Positions 8,491-18,000 of a stretch of DNA of 54,013 nt are shown here, in pieces (the first letter of the stretch is position 1; every line of letters starts with the position of its first letter). Origin of the DNA: Bacillota bacterium (GTDB lineage Bacteria > Bacillota > Clostridia > Peptostreptococcales > Anaerovoracaceae); assembly GCA_029008005.1 (NCBI GenBank), contig JAQXIX010000025.1:1-54013 (forward strand). The letters are read 5' to 3'. The position numbers and the translations under genes are program-made. The notes beneath the pieces are model-generated. The model ran no database searches and was not told where the DNA came from. It was given only the letters and a program-made list of their open reading frames with translations.

Positions 8491-8496
8491 TATTTC

Positions 8497-8592
8497 AGCG
8501 GGAGCTTGTTATGACAGGCTGAGAGGAAGGTGAAACCTTCGACCGATAACCTGATTTGGATAATGCCAACGTAGGGATGCCTGACAGATGAG
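8497..8592 (+). promoter_or_regulatory. TPP riboswitch (THI element)
   Basis: The leader contains the diagnostic thi-box pieces in order: GGGAGCTTG, GGCTGAGAGGA, then CCGATAACCTGATTTGG and ATAATGCCAACGTAGGGA. It binds thiamine pyrophosphate and sits directly upstream of an intrinsic terminator and thiS. TPP binding should favour termination. Confidence 0.95.
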
Positions 8593-8616
8593 TTCAGGGA
8601 AAAGCAATGCATTTAC

Positions 8617-8650
8617 AGGAAGTTTCCAAATCGGAACTTCCTTTTTATTT
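8617..8650 (+). terminator. Riboswitch expression-platform terminator
   Basis: GGAAGTT and AACTTCC (8618-8624, 8635-8641) form a stem, extended by inner pairs (TCC/GG side), followed by TTTTTATTT. It lies between the TPP aptamer and thiS and is the expected regulated terminator. Confidence 0.85.
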
Positions 8651-8671
8651 AGCTTTTGGGAGGTGATTGCA

Positions 8672-8866
8672 ATGGTAACGATCAATGGTGAAAAATGTAA
8701 TGCTGCAGGAAAGACAGTAGCCGAATATCTGTCGGCAACCGAATACGATCCGAAACGCATAGCCATAGAAAGAAACGGTAAAATCGTACCTAAAGCACAG
8801 TACGAAAGTACGGTGCTGGAGGAGGGTGACAGCGTTGAAGTTGTCAGTTTCGTGGGAGGTGGCTGA
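8672..8866 (+). CDS. thiS: Sulfur carrier protein ThiS
   Basis: A 64-residue ubiquitin-like protein beginning MVTINGEKCNAAGKTVAEYL and ending in the essential Gly-Gly (VVSFVGGG). Its C-terminal glycine is adenylated by ThiF and then carries sulfur as a thiocarboxylate to ThiG for thiazole formation. The start at 8672 follows a GGGAGGTG site; the longer open frame from 8588 runs through the riboswitch terminator and is not a real N-terminus. thiF begins one base after the thiS stop codon. Confidence 0.95.
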   Translation: MVTINGEKCNAAGKTVAEYLSATEYDPKRIAIERNGKIVPKAQYESTVLEEGDSVEVVSFVGGG

Positions 8867-8867
8867 T

Positions 8868-9503
8868 ATGATACCCATGAAAGATGAATGGTATGCAGCC
8901 CTTGAAGCACGACATGGCAAGGATCGGCAAAAGCAATTTTACCATGGAACTGTTGCTGTATGCGGGCTGGGCGGACTCGGTTCAAATATAGCTGTCTCCC
9001 TTGCCAGAGCAGGCGTCGGTAAGCTTTACCTCTTTGATTTTGACGTTGTCGATCTGACTAATCTTCATCGGCAGCAGTACAAGGCCGGACAGATTGGAAT
9101 GAACAAAACAGAAGCGCTGGCCGAAAACATCAGGGAAATCTCGCCATATACAGAACTTGAAATCCATACCTTAAGGATTGATGAAGAAAACGCCCCGGAG
9201 CTTTTGCAAAATGCCGATATCGTATGTGAAGCATTTGATGATGCTAATGCAAAGGCAATGCTTACAAACCTTGTCCTGGAGAAAATGCCGGACAAGTATC
9301 TGGTTGCAGCTTCAGGGATGGCCGGATACGGCAGTGCCAATGAAATCAAAACACGAAAAATAACAGATAAATTTTATCTGTGCGGTGATGGAGTCAGCGA
9401 CATCGAAAACGGCGTCGGACTCGTTGCTCCTCGTGTTATGCTTTGCGCTGCACATCAGGCGCATACTGTTCTCAGAATCCTTGCAGGTATGTACGAAATA
9501 TAA
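8868..9503 (+). CDS. thiF: Sulfur carrier protein ThiS adenylyltransferase ThiF
   Basis: A 211-residue E1-like enzyme with the nucleotide loop VCGLGGLGSNIAVSLARAGVG, the acidic strand LYLFDFDVVDLTNLHRQQY and the Arg/Gln cluster after it. These are hallmarks of ThiF/MoeB/UBA1 enzymes. It activates the ThiS C-terminus with ATP. The compact length is typical of the clostridial ThiF in thiSFGH operons. The start at 8868 uses GGGAGG in the end of thiS; the upstream frame overlaps thiS and is rejected. Nearest alternative is MoeB/HesA, but position after thiS settles the role. Confidence 0.93.
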   Translation: MIPMKDEWYAALEARHGKDRQKQFYHGTVAVCGLGGLGSNIAVSLARAGVGKLYLFDFDVVDLTNLHRQQYKAGQIGMNKTEALAENIREISPYTELEIHTLRIDEENAPELLQNADIVCEAFDDANAKAMLTNLVLEKMPDKYLVAASGMAGYGSANEIKTRKITDKFYLCGDGVSDIENGVGLVAPRVMLCAAHQAHTVLRILAGMYEI

Positions 9504-9521
9504 AGAAAGAAGGAATCGAAA

Positions 9522-10292
9522 ATGAAAAACGATAAGCTTGTCATCGGCGGACATGAATTCAGCTCCAGATTTATTCTGGGATCAGGAAAGTATTCAATGA
9601 AGCTGATAGAATCCGCTGTTAAGGACGCCGGTGCAGAAATAATAACCCTTGCTGTAAGACGTGCCAACACTAAAGAGGAAGAAAATATACTGGATTACAT
9701 TCCTGAAGGTGTTACACTGCTTCCTAACACATCCGGTGCCAGAAACGCCGAAGAGGCAGTTAGAATCGCACGTCTCGCCCGTGAACTGGGATGCGGCGAT
9801 TTCGTTAAAATTGAAATAATGAGAGACTCTAAGTACCTGCTCCCGGACAACAGCGAAACTATAAAAGCCACGGAAATCCTGGCCAATGAAGGTTTCGTTG
9901 TAATGCCTTACATGTATCCCGATCTTAATATTGCCCGGGATCTCGTAAATGCCGGTGCAGCTTCCGTTATGCCTCTCGCTTCTCCTATTGGATCGAATAA
10001 AGGCCTTGCAACGAAGGAATTTATACGGATTCTCATTGATGAAATCGATCTGCCGATTATCGTTGATGCCGGAATAGGAAGACCGTCGCAGGCATGCGAG
10101 GCAATGGAGATGGGCGCTGCCGCAATCATGGCTAATACTGCTCTTGCTACTGCAGGTGACTTGCCGATGATGGCTTCCGCATTTAAAAACGCCATTGACG
10201 CCGGCCGCAAAGCTTACCTTTCGGGACTCGGCAGAGTACTTACTCGCGGAGCATCTGCGTCAGATCCTCTCACGGGATTCCTGCGTGATTAG
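9522..10292 (+). CDS. thiG: Thiazole synthase ThiG
   Basis: The 256-residue TIM-barrel protein has ThiG signatures: [12 protein letters not shown] at the start, [17 protein letters not shown] with the Schiff-base lysine region, [18 protein letters not shown], and [31 protein letters not shown], which forms the phosphate site. It condenses deoxyxylulose-5-phosphate, dehydroglycine from ThiH and ThiS-thiocarboxylate to the thiazole. Ribosome site AAAGGAAT is seven bases before the ATG. It lies between thiF and thiH in one transcript. Confidence 0.96.
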   Translation: MKNDKLVIGGHEFSSRFILGSGKYSMKLIESAVKDAGAEIITLAVRRANTKEEENILDYIPEGVTLLPNTSGARNAEEAVRIARLARELGCGDFVKIEIMRDSKYLLPDNSETIKATEILANEGFVVMPYMYPDLNIARDLVNAGAASVMPLASPIGSNKGLATKEFIRILIDEIDLPIIVDAGIGRPSQACEAMEMGAAAIMANTALATAGDLPMMASAFKNAIDAGRKAYLSGLGRVLTRGASASDPLTGFLRD

Positions 10293-10303
10293 GGGGTGCA
10301 TTT

Positions 10304-11557
10304 ATGGAAAACAGTTTTTTTGTTGATTCGGAGCATTTATCTCCTGAAGCCATCGAGAAAAAACACAGGCTTGAGAATGATCCTTCGTACCGAAAGAATC
10401 ACATGGAATACATGCCCGGAATGGAGATTATCGATTCCGATGTCTGCGAGAACGTAATCAATCATATGAATTCATATGACTACTCCGTTTATACAGCATC
10501 CGATGTAAGAGCCGCGTTATCTCACGACACGTGTACTGTGGAAGATTTCAAAGCACTCCTTTCCCCTGCCGCCGAGCCTTTTCTTGAGGAAATGGCTCAG
10601 AAAGCAAGGAAGGAAACAGGCAAACATTTTGGAAATACAGTATATCTGTTCACACCGCTTTATATAGCCAACTACTGTGAAAACTACTGTGTATACTGCG
10701 GATTCAACTGCTACAATCACATTAGCCGCATGAAGCTCAGCATGGAGCAGATTGAAAAGGAGATGCAGGTCATTGCCGACAGCGGCATGGAGGAAATTCT
10801 GATTCTTACAGGCGAGAGCCGCAGTATGAGCGATATTGAGTACATTGGTGAGGCATGCAAGCTGGCCAGAAAGTATTTCCGCATGGTCGGACTTGAAATA
10901 TATCCTGTAAATACAGACGAATACAAGTATCTTCATGAATGCGGAGCCGATTACGTGACAGTCTTTCAGGAAACATACGATGCAGATAAGTACGAGCAGC
11001 TGCATCTGATGGGACACAAGCGAATCTGGCCGTACCGATTTGACGCACAGGAACGTGCGCTTCGTGGCGGAATGAGAGGAGTGGCATTTTCTGCTCTTCT
11101 GGGGCTGTCGGATTTCAGAAAAGATGCTCTGGCAAGCGCCCTGCATGTTTACTATCTGCAGAGAAAGTATCCTCATGCAGAAATGTCCCTGTCCTGCCCG
11201 AGACTAAGACCGATAATAAACAACGAAAAAATCAATCCTCTCGACGTTCATGAGAAACAGCTTTGTCAGGTGATTTGCGCATACCGTATTTTCCTGCCAT
11301 TCGTGGGAATTACCGTTTCCTCCCGTGAAAGTGCGGCTTTTAGAAACGGCATAGTTAAAATCGCCGCAACCAAGGTATCAGCAGGAGTTTCCACAGGAAT
11401 CGGAGACCACGAAAGCAAATATAACGGAAAAGAATCTGATGATATCCGGGGCGACGAGCAGTTTGAAATTGATGATAACCGCAGCCTTGACAAAATGTAC
11501 AAGGATATTGCGGAGGAAGGATTACAGCCGGTTCTTAACGACTATCTGTATGTGTGA
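10304..11557 (+). CDS. thiH: 2-iminoacetate synthase ThiH (radical SAM)
   Basis: This 417-residue radical SAM enzyme splits tyrosine to p-cresol and dehydroglycine for the thiazole ring. The cluster motif Cys-x3-Cys-x2-Cys is at 125, 129 and 132 (YCENYCVYCGF). Downstream motifs include EILILTGESRS, VFQETYDADKYEQLHLMGHK and RPIINNEKINPLDV. ThiH rather than the oxygen-using ThiO marks an anaerobic route. It starts 11 bases after thiG with a GGGGGTG site and overlaps the putative GTG start of thiE. Confidence 0.96.
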   Translation: MENSFFVDSEHLSPEAIEKKHRLENDPSYRKNHMEYMPGMEIIDSDVCENVINHMNSYDYSVYTASDVRAALSHDTCTVEDFKALLSPAAEPFLEEMAQKARKETGKHFGNTVYLFTPLYIANYCENYCVYCGFNCYNHISRMKLSMEQIEKEMQVIADSGMEEILILTGESRSMSDIEYIGEACKLARKYFRMVGLEIYPVNTDEYKYLHECGADYVTVFQETYDADKYEQLHLMGHKRIWPYRFDAQERALRGGMRGVAFSALLGLSDFRKDALASALHVYYLQRKYPHAEMSLSCPRLRPIINNEKINPLDVHEKQLCQVICAYRIFLPFVGITVSSRESAAFRNGIVKIAATKVSAGVSTGIGDHESKYNGKESDDIRGDEQFEIDDNRSLDKMYKDIAEEGLQPVLNDYLYV

Positions 11558-11562
11558 TTATT

Positions 11563-12201
11563 ATGAGAAAATTCGACCCAAGTTTATATTTTATTACGGA
11601 CAGCACGAACTACTCAGAAGAGGAGTTCCTGTTCCGTGTTGAGGAAGCGTTAAAAGGAGGCGTAACCCTTCTGCAGCTTCGCGAAAAAAACAAATCTACA
11701 AGAGATTATATCGATCTGGCAGAAAAGGTTCACGCCATTGCCATCCGTTATAATGTACCTCTTATAATTGACGATCGTGTCGATGTTGCCCTTGCCGTCA
11801 ACGCAGAGGGTGTCCATGTAGGCGCAAGTGATATGCCTGTATCAACGGCCAGAAAGCTCATGGGCGAAGACAAGATTGTCGGAGCAACAGCAAAGACCGT
11901 TCCCTGGGCTGAGGAGGCCTATGAAGAAGGCGCAGATTATGTAGGTGTAGGTGCTATCTACCCTACTACAACGAAGGTCAAAACTGTGTTGACTTCCACA
12001 GAAACGCTAAATGACATCTGCAATGCAGTTCCGATTCCCGCCAATGCCATCGGCGGACTGAATAAAGACAATATCGATATTCTGAAAGGAATACCCATTG
12101 CCGGAATCTGTGTTGTATCTGCCATAATGAAAGCCGATTCACCGAAAAAGGCCGCCGAAGAATTAAAAGCACGAGCAAAAGAACTTAATCTGATCAAATA
12201 A
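11563..12201 (+). CDS. thiE: Thiamine-phosphate synthase
   Basis: A 212-residue ThiE joining HMP-PP and thiazole phosphate. Motifs seen: GGVTLLQLREKNKSTRDY, PLIIDDRVDVALAVNAEGVHVG, VGATAKTVPWAEEAYEEGADYVGVGAIYPTTTK and AIGGLNKDNI, together the full pyrophosphate and Mg site. I take the ATG at 11563, five bases after the thiH stop; an in-frame GTG at 11554 would give a four-base overlap. Neither has a strong ribosome site, so translation is likely coupled to thiH. Confidence 0.94.
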   Translation: MRKFDPSLYFITDSTNYSEEEFLFRVEEALKGGVTLLQLREKNKSTRDYIDLAEKVHAIAIRYNVPLIIDDRVDVALAVNAEGVHVGASDMPVSTARKLMGEDKIVGATAKTVPWAEEAYEEGADYVGVGAIYPTTTKVKTVLTSTETLNDICNAVPIPANAIGGLNKDNIDILKGIPIAGICVVSAIMKADSPKKAAEELKARAKELNLIK

Positions 12202-12219
12202 CCGGAAGGAATTATTACC

Positions 12220-13524
12220 ATGAGAAACTACACAACACAAATGGATGCCGCAAGACAGGGCATCATAACTCCAGAAATGAAAATCGTCGCTAAGAAAGAG
12301 TATAGAACAGAAGAAGAAATCAGGGATCTCGTTGCTGCGGGACAGGTTGCCATCTGTGCCAACAGGCTTCACAAATCCATCGATCCCAACGGAGTAGGTT
12401 CCATGCTCAGAACAAAGATTAATGTGAATCTTGGAGTTTCACGAGACTGTAAGGACTACGACATAGAGATGAAAAAGGTTATGGCCGCTGTCGATATGGG
12501 CGCCGAAGCCATAATGGACCTTTCTTCCCATGGCAATACACAGCCTTTTCGCAGAAAACTGACATCCGAGTGCCCTGCAATGATTGGAACTGTTCCTGTA
12601 TATGACAGCGTTATCCACTATCAGCGCGATCTGGCAACTCTCACTGCCAAGGATTTCATCGATGTCATTCGCCTTCATGCTGAAGACGGTGTGGATTTTG
12701 TAACTCTCCACTGCGGCATAACTCGCAAAACCATCGACCAGATAAAGAAGCACAAAAGAAAAATGAATATCGTTTCCCGCGGAGGTTCCCTTGTTTTCGC
12801 ATGGATGAGCATGACCGGCGAAGAAAATCCATTCTACGAATACTTTGATGACATCCTCGAAATATGTCGCGAATACGATGTAACAATTTCTCTCGGAGAC
12901 GCATGCCGCCCGGGATGCCTCGCAGACGGAAGTGATGTATGTCAGATTGAAGAACTCGTTCGCCTGGGAGAGCTTACGAAACGTGCCTGGGCAAAAGATG
13001 TTCAGGTTATGGTAGAAGGCCCTGGCCACATGCCTATGGATCAGATTGAGGCAAACATGAAGATGCAGCAGACAATCTGCATGGGAGCACCTTTCTATGT
13101 GCTCGGCCCGATTGTTACAGATATTGCCCCGGGATACGACCACATTACTTCAGCCATCGGCGGAGCCATAGCCGCAGCAAGCGGTGCAGCATTCCTTTGT
13201 TATGTTACGCCTGCCGAGCATCTGGCACTTCCTAATGTAGATGATGTAAAACAGGGCATTATCGCCTCGCGTATCGCAGCTCATGCTGCCGATATTGCCA
13301 AAAAGGTTCCTCACGCAAGGGATATCGACGATCGTATGGCCGATGCGAGAAGAACCTTTGACTGGGAAAAACAGTGGGAATGTTCAATCGACCCTGAAAC
13401 AGCGAAATCCATTAGGGATGACCGCTCCCCTGAGCACGAGGACAGCTGCTCAATGTGCGGCAAATTCTGTGCTGTCAGAAGTATGAACAAAGCCCTGAAC
13501 GACGAATACATCGATATTCTCTAA
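12220..13524 (+). CDS. thiC: Phosphomethylpyrimidine synthase ThiC
   Basis: A 434-residue radical SAM enzyme turning aminoimidazole ribotide into HMP-phosphate. It has GAEAIMDLSSHGN, VDFVTLHCGITRKT, SRGGSLVFAWM, ISLGDACRPGCLADGSD and MVEGPGHMPMDQIEANM. The C-terminal cluster is CSMCGKFC, a Cys-x2-Cys-x3-Cys spacing, one residue shorter than the CX2CX4C of E. coli ThiC. The protein also lacks the long N-terminal domain of the E. coli form. It is the last gene of the thi operon; thiD and thiM are not present in the window. Confidence 0.96.
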   Translation: MRNYTTQMDAARQGIITPEMKIVAKKEYRTEEEIRDLVAAGQVAICANRLHKSIDPNGVGSMLRTKINVNLGVSRDCKDYDIEMKKVMAAVDMGAEAIMDLSSHGNTQPFRRKLTSECPAMIGTVPVYDSVIHYQRDLATLTAKDFIDVIRLHAEDGVDFVTLHCGITRKTIDQIKKHKRKMNIVSRGGSLVFAWMSMTGEENPFYEYFDDILEICREYDVTISLGDACRPGCLADGSDVCQIEELVRLGELTKRAWAKDVQVMVEGPGHMPMDQIEANMKMQQTICMGAPFYVLGPIVTDIAPGYDHITSAIGGAIAAASGAAFLCYVTPAEHLALPNVDDVKQGIIASRIAAHAADIAKKVPHARDIDDRMADARRTFDWEKQWECSIDPETAKSIRDDRSPEHEDSCSMCGKFCAVRSMNKALNDEYIDIL

Positions 13525-13527
13525 TCA

Positions 13528-13797
13528 TTACTCCCATGCTGAATATGTAATACTACCGCGCATTCTGAAGTCAAAGAAAATCGCAGCCACGACAAACAGG
13601 CTGATAAGTGACACCAGGGAATACACAACATACATGGAAACTTCCGCAAGCAGAACAACGGAAGGTCTCACCGGTGTAACTCGATATCTCTTCAGAATGC
13701 GCTTTTCTCTGTAATCGGATATGACCAGAGGGATCCCCATTAATCCGCCGGCGCAAATTGCAATTGTGCATATGGCTGCTGCTTCTCTTGCTCTTCA
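13528..13797 (-). pseudogene. Remnant of an ABC-2 type transporter permease
   Basis: The minus-strand frame from about 13797 reads REAAAICTIAICAGGLMGIP, then LVISDYREKRILKRYRVTPV and two hydrophobic stretches (VVLLAEVSMYVVYSLVSLIS and LFVVAAIFFDF). This matches the middle of ABC-2 permeases, where a Y/W-REx-G/RxLKRxxxTP motif precedes a membrane helix. It stops 20 residues after the second helix and has an in-frame stop upstream at 13795-13797, so both ends are missing. No ATPase partner is nearby. Likely a decaying fragment left by a deletion. Confidence 0.6.
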
Positions 13798-13892
13798 GAT
13801 TTCAATGTACTCCTCAGCCGAGGCAATGGCCTCGTCGAACTGTGTTAGGGTGTCTTATATCACATAGATTTGCCGTCGTAAATCGTGTTTTT

Positions 13893-13930
13893 TTGTGAAA
13901 TAATCATCTGACTGAAGGATTTATTCACAA
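13893..13930. repeat. TTGTGAA-N24-TTCACAA unit 1
   Basis: Exact 7-bp inverted arms at 13893-13899 and 13924-13930 with 24 bases between, the same geometry as two further units downstream. Arm centres are 31 bp apart, about three helical turns, so both arms face the same side of the DNA. Confidence 0.6.
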
Positions 13931-13944
13931 ATACTTCCGTCTCC

Positions 13945-13982
13945 TTGTGAATGCAAAGGCTATAATCATAGTTTTTTCACAA
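13945..13982. repeat. TTGTGAA-N24-TTCACAA unit 2
   Basis: Arms at 13945-13951 and 13976-13982, again exactly 24 bases apart. The spacer sequence is unrelated to that of unit 1 except for AT-richness, and contains TATAAT at 13961. Confidence 0.6.
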
Positions 13983-14059
13983 TAAAAAGGCACCTTGTAT
14001 CCGCACATGCCTGTTCCGGTATAAAAAAATTTATGTATATGGCTTTTGCGTAAGGTGAA

Positions 14060-14097
14060 TTGTGAATCCAGTCATACGAACACATTATAATTCACAA
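14060..14097. repeat. TTGTGAA-N24-TTCACAA unit 3
   Basis: Arms at 14060-14066 and 14091-14097, exactly 24 bases apart. A TATAAT (14086-14091) overlaps the right arm by one base, so a bound protein could cover a promoter about 100 bases ahead of the next gene. Confidence 0.6.
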
Positions 14098-14192
14098 AAA
14101 ATAAATATTTACGAAAAAACCCATTGCAGCGCAAAGGCATTTCATGTAATATATACCTATATTTACCATTTATTTACATTTAGGGGTGCTGT

Positions 14193-14996
14193 ATGAGAAA
14201 CGATTCACTGACAGAGATGTACTATCCTATGGTTTTTACTCCGCCGGAAAGGCTTTCATATGGGTTGAAGAACCGAGAATCGAGGCTTCTTCGAGAGGAA
14301 CTCAAGCATATCAGAACAGGTTCTCTCTTTATCGACTATTATAAGGACAGGACCTATTTTACCGAGTACAGAAACGGGGCACGCAGGCGGATTACTAAAA
14401 ATACAGACAGGGTCTACGCTCTCGCACGGCGGGCATATATAACAAAACGAATTAAATATCTGCAGGGATTTGACAACGGAGAAATGAAAAAGCTTCTTGA
14501 GAAGTTTCAAGGTGCGGGACTGGAAATATCGCGAATTGTTATGACTCAGGCTCAGTATAAATGGGCAAATGCTAAATACGAGCGAAAGAGCCAGCGAAGA
14601 GATGCTCTTCTTTACAGTTCTCCTAAGGGTGTACGATTCAGGTCGAAGTCCGAATTTCTTATAGGAAGCACTGCAGAAAAATATCACCTTCCCTACAGAA
14701 CAGAACCGCATCTGTATCTTGATGGGCGATGGTATCATCCGGATTTCGTATTAATGCTTCCGGATAACAGACTAGTCATTCTGGAGCATTTCGGGAGGAC
14801 CGATCTGGACGAATACATGATGGATTTAATAGAAAGACTGAGGATATATGAGAACAACGGACTGATTCTCGGAGTCAGCGTTTTCGTTACCTTTGAGCAG
14901 CATACTGTGTCCGAAGATAAGGTCTTAAGCTTACTACGGAGAATCATATCGTCCGATGTTCCCGAAATCTGTGCCAGATATTTTATGGGAAGATAA
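14193..14996 (+). CDS. Orphan PD-(D/E)XK nuclease-like protein ('EHFG' type)
   Basis: A 267-residue protein. The N-terminal half is charged and helical (residues 20-110, beginning with a short strand pair SLFIDYYKDRTYFTEYRNG). The C-terminal half has a PD-(D/E)XK-like core: Glu154 in RSKSEFLIG, Asp184 in YHPDFVL, then Glu198-x-His200 in VILEHFG. The usual Lys is therefore His. Similar Clostridia proteins with the EHFG motif are common and mostly uncharacterised. The start has AGGGGTG seven bases upstream. It stands alone on the plus strand behind the TTGTGAA/TTCACAA array, which may control it. Nuclease activity is an inference from the fold pattern. Confidence 0.75.
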   Translation: MRNDSLTEMYYPMVFTPPERLSYGLKNRESRLLREELKHIRTGSLFIDYYKDRTYFTEYRNGARRRITKNTDRVYALARRAYITKRIKYLQGFDNGEMKKLLEKFQGAGLEISRIVMTQAQYKWANAKYERKSQRRDALLYSSPKGVRFRSKSEFLIGSTAEKYHLPYRTEPHLYLDGRWYHPDFVLMLPDNRLVILEHFGRTDLDEYMMDLIERLRIYENNGLILGVSVFVTFEQHTVSEDKVLSLLRRIISSDVPEICARYFMGR

Positions 14997-15007
14997 TATC
15001 CGAACAT

Positions 15008-18000
15008 TTATTCAGGAATAATTGTTGTTCTGTATATAAATTTTACTGAGCTTTCTGTTCCTGCAGCACTTTCAGAGAATATACTGTAGCTGTTTCCTCC
15101 GGAGAGCTTCTTAAGGTCTCCGGATAAGCCCTTAAGATTGTTTTCATAAAGGCTTACAATTTTTTCGATTGCTTCGCTGTAAAATTCGTTCATACCTTTG
15201 TTAAGTTTGTAGGCTCCCACATTAAGCTTACCTACACCTTCAATAAGTGTTCCTGAACCTTCGTCCATTTTTTCCATACCTGCTGCGAGAGACTTGGCAC
15301 CTTCATTCAGGGCTGCTGTACCGCCCGCCAGTGATTCGGCGTCACTTCCCGTACCCTGCAGGCTCCCGGATAATGACTGTGTTCCCGAGGCAACAGCCGC
15401 AGCACCTCCTACAAGAGTATTTCTGTCTGAAGAATCGGCACTTCCCACTGCCGACTGCAAAGATCCAATACCGCTGCTTAATGACGAAGCGCCGGACTGA
15501 AGGGCACTTAATGTTTCAATTATTTCAGAACGCTGTGCTGACTGCGCCGAAGACGCACTGCCGAGTGCTCCTGCCATTTTGGAATAACCATCTTCGGTAA
15601 TGTCTCCCGATTCCCTGAGACTGTCAAGTACTGTCATGAGCTCCGCGCTTCCTGAAGAATTTTCGACAGCTGACTTAAGCTGTGAAAGTCCACCGTTTAC
15701 GGAATCCGCTCCTGATTTCAGCTGACTTAAAGACTGGGACACATTTTTCGTTCCTTCATAAACCCCCATACTGCCGGACGCAAGCTGTTTCGCTGCGGGA
15801 ATAAGCTTGCTGTTGACTTTCTGAACAAGTGCTTCCGTCCCGGCCGCCAGTGCTTTACTGCCTTTAGCCGCTGAACTTACGCCATCCTTAAGTTCCCCTG
15901 ATTTGTCCTGTAAGGTCTCGAGTCCGGAATAAAGCTGATCTGTTCCGTCGCACAGCTTCCGTGCTGCACTGTCCATGGCCTTTATCTGACCATCTAAATC
16001 CATTGAGGCAATATCCCCGAATTTCTGTCCGTCAAAAATATCACCTGTTACAATTGTCATCATGTCACTTACAGAAAACTTATGCGCCTCACCTGTAATT
16101 TCAACAGTATTGCCGATGCCTGTCAGTTCTTCAGCCTTAGATGAAACTTTTTCGAGTCCCGGTACCGCCAGGGCAACAACTATCTGCTTTTCTCCGTCAT
16201 CAATAACACGGCCGCTTGATATTTTCACATTCCTTAAACAATTATCTTTAACTATCATAGCCGATACCGCCGCGAATGGCATTTCTTCAGAACAACTGTA
16301 TTCTATTGTCATTTTCACCTTCCCGGATTTACCGTCGAGTTCTTTGCCGCTTACTTTCTTTCCGTTAAGAGCGTAACTTATTTTCATGGCAACAGGAGGT
16401 TTTCTGTCTGTCGTTCCCTGATAATATATATCATTTCCTCCCGCATTCCACATGATGTTTTCGCCTTTTATGGTGAATCTCTCGTCACCTTTTGTATTCT
16501 CGATATTTTCAAGATTTGACACATCCTTCAGAGTCTTCTCGCCACCTCTGTTAATAAGGTGATCCGAAACAATAAGTTCCTCCTGTTCCCCGGATGCATC
16601 GGTAACAACATATACGGTTTCTTCCTTTTCCTGTACTGTTGCCGCATCTGCCGTAACAGTCCCGGCTCCCATGGAAAATACAATTATCCCTGCAGAAATC
16701 AATGCGGTTATTTTCCTGTTCCTATTCTTTCGATTCATTTTTTTCTTTCCCCCATTCTTATCTAATCTCGTGGTTTTGCATATCAGTCCGTCAAAAATCA
16801 TAAACATAGACGGCAGCATAAACATTACAATCAGCATGCTTATTACTGCACCTCTGGCCATCAGACTGCACAGCGAGCTGATTATGTCAATATCCGAATA
16901 AATTCCGACACCGAACGTCGCCGCGAAGAAACCAAGAGCACTTACTGCCACCGAAGGCATCGCAGCACTGTGTGCAATCCGAACAGCCTCTTCTTTAACT
17001 TTTCCACGCGCCCGCTCCCTCTGATACCGGACTGTCATCAGTATAGCGTAGTCCACCGTCGCTCCCAACTGAATCGTACTTATACATATGGATGCAATAA
17101 ACGGCAGCACCGTCCCCGTATAATACGGTATTCCCAGATTAATAAATATTGCCAGCTCTATTACCGCTACAAGAATCACAGGAAGACTCGGTGATTTGAG
17201 CACAAAACCTATTATGATAAATATGGCAGCTATAGAGAGCAGGCTGACAACCTTAAAATCTCTGTCCGTTATGTCAATAAGATCTTTAGTGCATGGAGCC
17301 TCGCCTATGACCATACCGGTTCTGTCATATTTGTCTACAATTGCGTTTATCCTGTCAATCTGCCTGTTAACCTTTTCGGACGCAACCTTGTACTCGGAAT
17401 TCACCAGAATCAGCTGATACCTGTCACTTTTCAGAGACTCCTCCAATCCTGACGGAATTATTTCATCCGGCACGGCAGGGCCTACTGCGCTTTCGAGTCC
17501 AAGCACTCCGTTTACACCGGTAACGTCCTCGATCTCATTCATCATGCTGTCTACATCCTTCTTACTCAGGTTCGAATCAATGAGAAGCATATGTGTCGAA
17601 TTCATTTCAAACTCATCACCGAGTTTTTCATTGGCAACAGCAAAAGGCAAATCCTGCGGAACACTCTTATCAAGATTATAGTAAACCTCCGTTTTCTGAT
17701 AGCCGATAAAAGCAGGAATTATCAGCACAACAAACAGAATCGCGAATGCTTTATAATTTTTAGAAACAAAAGCCGAAATCCTGTCAAAGCGCGGCATTAT
17801 CTCACGGTGACGCGTTTTCTCTATCAACCTGTCAAAAGTAAGAATCAGAGCCGGAAGTATTGTCACACTGCCGATTACTCCCAGGAGTACACCCTTCGCC
17901 ATTACAATTCCCAGATCTTTTCCCAGTGTGAATGTCATGAAGCAAAGGGCAAGAAACCCTGCGATTGTCGTTATTGAACTTCCCACAACTGATGAAAGCG

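Larger units (their letters stand above)
13798..14192. other. Non-coding stretch with three spaced operator-like units
   Basis: About 395 bases without a convincing gene, AT-rich with several A and T runs. The first 60 bases continue the frame of the decayed region (LTQFDEAIASAEEYIEI, minus strand). The rest carries three units of TTGTGAA-N24-TTCACAA, listed separately, and a likely promoter for the downstream gene. Confidence 0.6.

Noticed and set aside
10517-11176. 219-codon minus-strand frame inside thiH
   Set aside because: Mirror frame of a clearly coding radical SAM gene.
12439-13143. 234-codon minus-strand frame inside thiC
   Set aside because: Shadow of thiC; no ribosome site and no recognisable protein features.
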